This document shows, one piece after another, positions 6,660 to 9,577 of a stretch of DNA of 9,577 bases. Below the pieces are notes generated by a model. That model did not search any database. It was not told the origin of the DNA and worked only from the letters and a program-made list of their open reading frames with translations. The translations under genes and the position numbers were made by a program. This stretch comes from Anaerolineae bacterium (GTDB lineage: Bacteria > Chloroflexota > Anaerolineae > JAFGEY01). The DNA lies in contig JAFGJF010000112.1 of NCBI GenBank assembly GCA_016929205.1, positions 1 through 9,577 on the forward strand, given 5' to 3'. Position 1 is the stretch's first letter, and every line of letters starts with the position of its first letter.

Positions 6660-7859
6660 TTATGGAGCAAGCAGGCTGACGGCCCAAAAGTCGCGCACTT
6701 GGCTGGCGTTTTCATAGGAGAACAGATCATCGCTGGGCCAGAGACTCAGTTCTTCCCGAGGGGGCATGCCCTCGGCAGCAGAAAGACCTTCAGTTGCCGG
6801 GTAAGCGCCTATCTTGTTCCAGGGATCAAAACCATCCTGCGAAAGAGCGAATCGGATGAACAATTTGGCTGCATTGGGGTGCGGAGCGTTGTTGGCAATG
6901 GCCAGATAGCTGGCTTTCAAGATACCCAACACCGGTTCGAGACCCATGCAGGGTGCCATGGCCAATTCTCCATCCAGGGTATTCTCGTAGCTCGAGTAAC
7001 CGGTCCAGCCGTACCCGGGTTCTACCGCTGGATCCATACCAAGCGTCGCAAATGCCGCGTCGACCTCATCGCCGCCGGGCTGAATGCCGGGTTGATTCTG
7101 GGCCAGCTTTTTGAGGAACAAATAACCCGCATTGGGAACATCCTCCCCATAGGCTTCATCCGCGGTCCACTCCTGGCCGTATAGTGTCTGATAGGCCGTA
7201 GCCATTTGATCTGCGTGTTGAACAATCAAGGCAATCTTGGCCGTCGTGCTCATATCTGCTAGCGGATCCTCCATAAAGAACTTGCCCTTTAGCGCCGGTT
7301 CGGTCAACTGCCACCAGTTGGTGAGCGGGCAGCCTTCCGGATGAATCTCGTTGTTGTACCCGATGACATCCACTGAGCGGCGCGCAAGCGCAAACGGCCG
7401 TTCGGCAGTGACCTCCGACTGCACCACCCCCGGAGGGAGGTACGACCAGATCCATTGATTGGGCACAAATTCCCCGTACAAGATGTGTCCATCGCTGTTG
7501 AACCAGACGTCTCCCACAACGTTCCCGGCCTCCTGCTCCGCACCCATTTTGATGGCGATGTCGTCGGTATCACCACCTTCAAGGGCAATGTCCGGGTATA
7601 ACTCGTTCCAGGCATCGAGTAATTTCTCAAACTTGGACGAGTTGGCATAAACAACCACTTTGCCTTCCAGCTTGGCCGCTGCTTCGACCGCCGCCCAGTC
7701 TTCCTCGGCGGGCTGGTACGGCCCGAGACCATTCGCCTGCGCCCATTGCTCGGCTGCAGTGAGTTCGGTGGCGGGGGGTTCGGTCGCGGCCGGTTTAGCG
7801 CAGCCAGCAACAAGGCTGACCAACAAACATACTGTCAAGAGTTTTACCAACGCTTTCAT
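6660..7859 (-). CDS. ABC transporter solute-binding lipoprotein, AfuA/FbpA-like (family 1)
   Basis: Extracytoplasmic receptor of the importer, 399 residues. It starts with MKALVKL, a hydrophobic segment and a lipobox VAGC with Cys20, so it should be lipid-anchored outside the membrane. A Pro/Ala/Thr/Glu-rich linker follows (residues 22-32), then the binding fold. GKVVVYANSSKFEKLLDAW is the typical first strand and helix of the iron/sugar-phosphate/aminoethylphosphonate group. NNAPHPNAAKLFIRFALS near the C-terminus is the standard closing helix motif of that group. The ATG at 7859 is chosen over a GTG at 7907 because of the perfect AAGGAGG five nt upstream and because only this start places the signal peptide at the N-terminus. 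Members of this fold bind Fe3+, hexose phosphates, phosphonates or polyamines. The neighbouring phosphoryl-transfer enzymes make a phosphorylated or phosphonate ligand more likely than iron, but that is inference. Confidence 0.92.
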   Translation of the reverse strand: MKALVKLLTVCLLVSLVAGCAKPAATEPPATELTAAEQWAQANGLGPYQPAEEDWAAVEAAAKLEGKVVVYANSSKFEKLLDAWNELYPDIALEGGDTDDIAIKMGAEQEAGNVVGDVWFNSDGHILYGEFVPNQWIWSYLPPGVVQSEVTAERPFALARRSVDVIGYNNEIHPEGCPLTNWWQLTEPALKGKFFMEDPLADMSTTAKIALIVQHADQMATAYQTLYGQEWTADEAYGEDVPNAGYLFLKKLAQNQPGIQPGGDEVDAAFATLGMDPAVEPGYGWTGYSSYENTLDGELAMAPCMGLEPVLGILKASYLAIANNAPHPNAAKLFIRFALSQDGFDPWNKIGAYPATEGLSAAEGMPPREELSLWPSDDLFSYENASQVRDFWAVSLLAP

Positions 7860-7948
7860 TTTTTCCTCCTTGGAAAATAGTTGGGAAACGGAATCCTCGA
7901 AACACACTGTTCTACAACCCTCTGCTCTCTTTTTCTTTTCCTCCTTCT
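7860..7948 (-). promoter_or_regulatory. Leader of the solute-binding protein gene with two Shine-Dalgarno-like sites
   Basis: The leader before the lipoprotein gene holds two perfect AAGGAGG sequences. The one at 7865-7871 is five nt before the ATG at 7859 and is the working ribosome binding site. The other, at 7940-7946, is about 80 nt upstream and heads a run of almost pure purines extending to about 7918. It is not followed by any credible start codon: the nearby TTG runs straight into TAG, and a GTG at 7907 is badly placed. No convincing -35/-10 promoter was seen. A strong own ribosome site fits the usual need for excess binding protein. Confidence 0.5.
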
Positions 7949-7992
7949 GCGACGATCATGATCATTACAATGACCATCTTGGACGCTGTCGC
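7949..7992 (-). other. Possible stem-loop directly after the ATPase stop codon
   Basis: Immediately after the TAG of the ATPase gene the minus strand has GCGAC, paired 34 nt later by GTCGC (an outer 5-bp stem). Inside it GGTCAT and ATGATC enclose a 4-nt loop TGTA (6 bp, one G-U). A perfect palindrome GATCATGATC overlaps the inner stem at 7954-7963. No T-run follows, so it is not a classical terminator. It could protect or attenuate the transcript between the ATPase and the solute-binding protein genes, but the stems are short and may be chance. Confidence 0.25.
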
Positions 7993-9081
7993 CTAGTTTC
8001 TCGCGACGATCAATTTTCCGCTTTCTTGTTCGTACAGATTTAGCGTGTCTGGATCGAATCTCAGCCAGATCTTGTCATCCATCTCGATCTTGCTGATGCC
8101 CATTTCTCTGACGGTGATCTCTGTATCTGCCAAACGCGCCATGATGGTTGAATCGGCTCCCGACGGTAAGATAGAATATGCCGTGAACTCGACAGCTCCC
8201 TGAACAGGTTTTGTCGAGATGGCGATATCTTCTGGTCGTACGGCGACGACCACTTTTCCGGATGCGTTAGATGTATCCATGGCGATCTTGAACCTTCCGA
8301 GATCGACTGAATTATTTTCATTCACAACACCATCCAGCAGGTTCACCTTGGGGTTGCCAATGAAATCCGCCACAAACAGATTGGCCGGGTAATGGTAAAC
8401 GGCATCGGGCGATCCCACTTGCTGAAGAACGCCTTCTTTCATCACGGCAATATTGGAAGACATCGTCAACGCTTCTACTTGATCGTGGGTCACGTAAATT
8501 GTGGTCGCCCCGGCACTGCGGTGCAAACGTTTGATTTCCGACCGCATATCCATACGCAGGCGGGCATCCAGGTTGGAGAGCGGTTCGTCCATCAGGAATA
8601 CCTTGGGGCGATAGGCTAACATACGCGCCAGGGCAATACGCTGCTGCTGGCCGCCGCTCATCTCGCGTGGATAGCGGTCTTCGTAGCCGTCCATTTGCAC
8701 TTCGGCCAGGGCTTCTTTGACGCGTTTTTGCATCTCTTCTTTGCCCATTTTTTGGATCTCGAGAGCAAAAGTGATGTTTTTATCCACTTTCATATGCGGC
8801 CACAGGGCATAGTTCTGGAAGACCAAGCCCAGGTCGCGTTTTCCAGGAGGCAGCGATATGCCTTTGTCGTAAGAAAAAACCAGTTTATCGCCGATATAGA
8901 TCTCACCACCATCCGGTTCTTCAAGCCCGGCCACACAACGCAACAGCGTCGTCTTGCCACACCCAGAAGGACCCAGCAAGGTCAAAAAAGCTCCCGGCTC
9001 GACGGTCAGGCTGACATTGTCTATAGCAACGACTTTACCGAAACGTTTGCAAAGATTTTTGATGATGATTGTTGTTTCCAT
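7993..9081 (-). CDS. ABC transporter ATP-binding protein, FbpC/PotA/MalK class
   Basis: ATPase subunit that drives the importer, 362 residues. Visible motifs: Walker A GPSGCGKT (37-44), Q-loop Gln89 in VFQNYALWPH, signature MSGGQQQR (141-148), Walker B VFLMDE (161-166), D-loop SNLD, and switch His199 in YVTHDQ. After about residue 240 comes a beta-rich TOBE-type region containing VRPEDI, as in ATPases of the spermidine, iron and maltose importers. All residues needed for ATP hydrolysis are present. The ATG at 9081 is chosen over an upstream in-frame start at 9156: the upstream start would overlap the permease gene and add 25 residues that fit no family, while 9081 has GAGGGG at 9087-9092, five nt upstream, and begins with the usual short lead METTIIIKNLCKRFG. 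The gene sits between the permease and the solute-binding protein. The role is certain; the substrate is not. Confidence 0.95.
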   Translation of the reverse strand: METTIIIKNLCKRFGKVVAIDNVSLTVEPGAFLTLLGPSGCGKTTLLRCVAGLEEPDGGEIYIGDKLVFSYDKGISLPPGKRDLGLVFQNYALWPHMKVDKNITFALEIQKMGKEEMQKRVKEALAEVQMDGYEDRYPREMSGGQQQRIALARMLAYRPKVFLMDEPLSNLDARLRMDMRSEIKRLHRSAGATTIYVTHDQVEALTMSSNIAVMKEGVLQQVGSPDAVYHYPANLFVADFIGNPKVNLLDGVVNENNSVDLGRFKIAMDTSNASGKVVVAVRPEDIAISTKPVQGAVEFTAYSILPSGADSTIMARLADTEITVREMGISKIEMDDKIWLRFDPDTLNLYEQESGKLIVARN

Positions 9082-9086
9082 GGTTT

Positions 9087-9092
9087 CCCCTC
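9087..9092 (-). promoter_or_regulatory. Ribosome binding site of the ATPase gene
   Basis: GAGGGG on the minus strand, five nt before the ATG at 9081, inside the short gap after the permease stop. It decides the ATPase start in favour of 9081. Confidence 0.6.
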
Positions 9093-9094
9093 TG

Positions 9095-9577
9095 TTACAT
9101 TCCAAGCCCTCGTTTAAGACTGCCACCCCGAAACCGCGTGATGATAAAGTTGCCAAACGCGACGAGCGAGATCAGGATCAGAATGACCACGTTCGCCATC
9201 TGGCCATCTCCATTTTCGATATAGAACATGGTCTGGCTGGCCAGCACCTGAGTTTGCGGCGTGACCAGCAGGATGATCAAAGACAGTTCGCGCATGGTAG
9301 TGATAAAGGTCAGCAGGAATCCGGCGACAAAGCCGGCGCTAGTGAGCGGAAAGATAAGGCGCACGAAACGCTGCCAGACATTGGCGCCGGAGATCTGCCC
9401 CGCCTCTTCCAGCTCCCGGCCAACCTGCATCATAGCTGAAACTCCCGAACGGGAGGAATACGGGATATGTTTGGCCACCGAGACGATCACCAGCAGGGCA
9501 AAGGTCCCGTACAAAGCCGGGAGCGGCCCGAGCGGCTTGATGAACATCGCAATGTAAACTGCGCCAAAGGCGATGCC
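9095..9577 (-). CDS. ABC transporter permease, FbpB/ThiP-like, C-terminal part (5' end outside window)
   Basis: Only the last 160 residues are visible; the frame stays open to the right edge, so the Met at 9547 is probably internal. This is the inner-membrane channel subunit of a binding-protein-dependent importer. Three hydrophobic stretches are seen (around YGTFALLVIVSVA, LTSAGFVAGFLLTFI and VVILILISLVAFG), plus the beginning of a further one at the edge. The cytoplasmic EAA loop that docks onto the ATPase reads EEAGQISGANVWQRF followed by IFPL, matching the EAA---G---------I-LP consensus. The segment MRELSLIILL after the loop resembles permeases of the ferric-iron, thiamine and 2-aminoethylphosphonate type. 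Its stop codon lies 13 nt before the ATPase start, so the two are surely co-transcribed. The family assignment is firm; the substrate is unknown. The full gene would probably encode a two-unit permease of roughly 500-570 residues, but the window cannot show this. Confidence 0.9.
   Translation of the reverse strand, partial: GIAFGAVYIAMFIKPLGPLPALYGTFALLVIVSVAKHIPYSSRSGVSAMMQVGRELEEAGQISGANVWQRFVRLIFPLTSAGFVAGFLLTFITTMRELSLIILLVTPQTQVLASQTMFYIENGDGQMANVVILILISLVAFGNFIITRFRGGSLKRGLGM

Noticed and set aside
6037..6717. A 226-codon open frame on the plus strand
   Set aside because: It is antisense to a HAD gene with all four motif regions identifiable, and has no plausible domain.
7847..7907. 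GTG at 7907 as the start of the solute-binding protein
   Set aside because: It would bury the signal peptide behind 16 polar residues and ignore the perfect ribosome site before the ATG at 7859.
6660..9577. Calling the importer a ferric-iron transporter
   Set aside because: The family resemblance is real, but its members also import sugar phosphates, phosphonates and polyamines. No iron-binding tyrosine pair could be assigned, and there are no iron genes nearby.

Overview
The window holds nine protein genes, all on the minus strand and read from the right edge to the left. They are tightly spaced (gaps of about 13 to 133 nt, one 13-nt overlap) and look like a single operon whose promoter lies beyond the right edge. 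No tRNA, rRNA, CRISPR array, transposase or convincing Rho-independent terminator was seen. No gene-free stretch exceeds 300 bases. The moderately GC-rich composition, the Shine-Dalgarno sites, the lipoprotein solute-binding protein with a Pro/Ala/Thr/Glu-rich linker, and the bacterial-type ApgM suggest a bacterium, most likely Chloroflexota (Anaerolineae-like). That assignment rests on general resemblance only.

Right part (about 6660-9577): an ABC importer of the ferric-iron/sugar-phosphate/2-aminoethylphosphonate type, with the end of a permease gene, an ATPase with a C-terminal regulatory region, and a lipoprotein solute-binding protein. Middle (about 4938-6555): two adjacent paralogous HAD-superfamily proteins, both without the usual second aspartate of motif I. 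Left-middle (about 2119-4950): two different cofactor-independent phosphoglycerate-mutase-like genes. The first is the highlight. It contains a complete GpmI-type enzyme, but the halves are in swapped order: the protein starts inside the transferase domain, runs through the usual C-terminus, then continues through an 11-residue linker into the usual N-terminus. This is a circular permutation in one uninterrupted reading frame, with almost all catalytic residues kept. The second is an ApgM-type mutase. Left (about 83-2107): a uridine-kinase/phosphoribulokinase-like P-loop kinase with an unrecognised N-terminal domain, then a PfkB-type sugar kinase that ends shortly after its catalytic GxGD motif. 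Directly beyond its stop codon is a small cluster of direct and inverted repeats that reaches the left edge.

Taken together, the operon pairs one importer with two kinases, two mutase-like enzymes and two HAD phosphatase-like proteins. A pathway for taking up and processing a phosphorylated or to-be-phosphorylated small molecule is a reasonable inference. The substrate cannot be read from the sequence.
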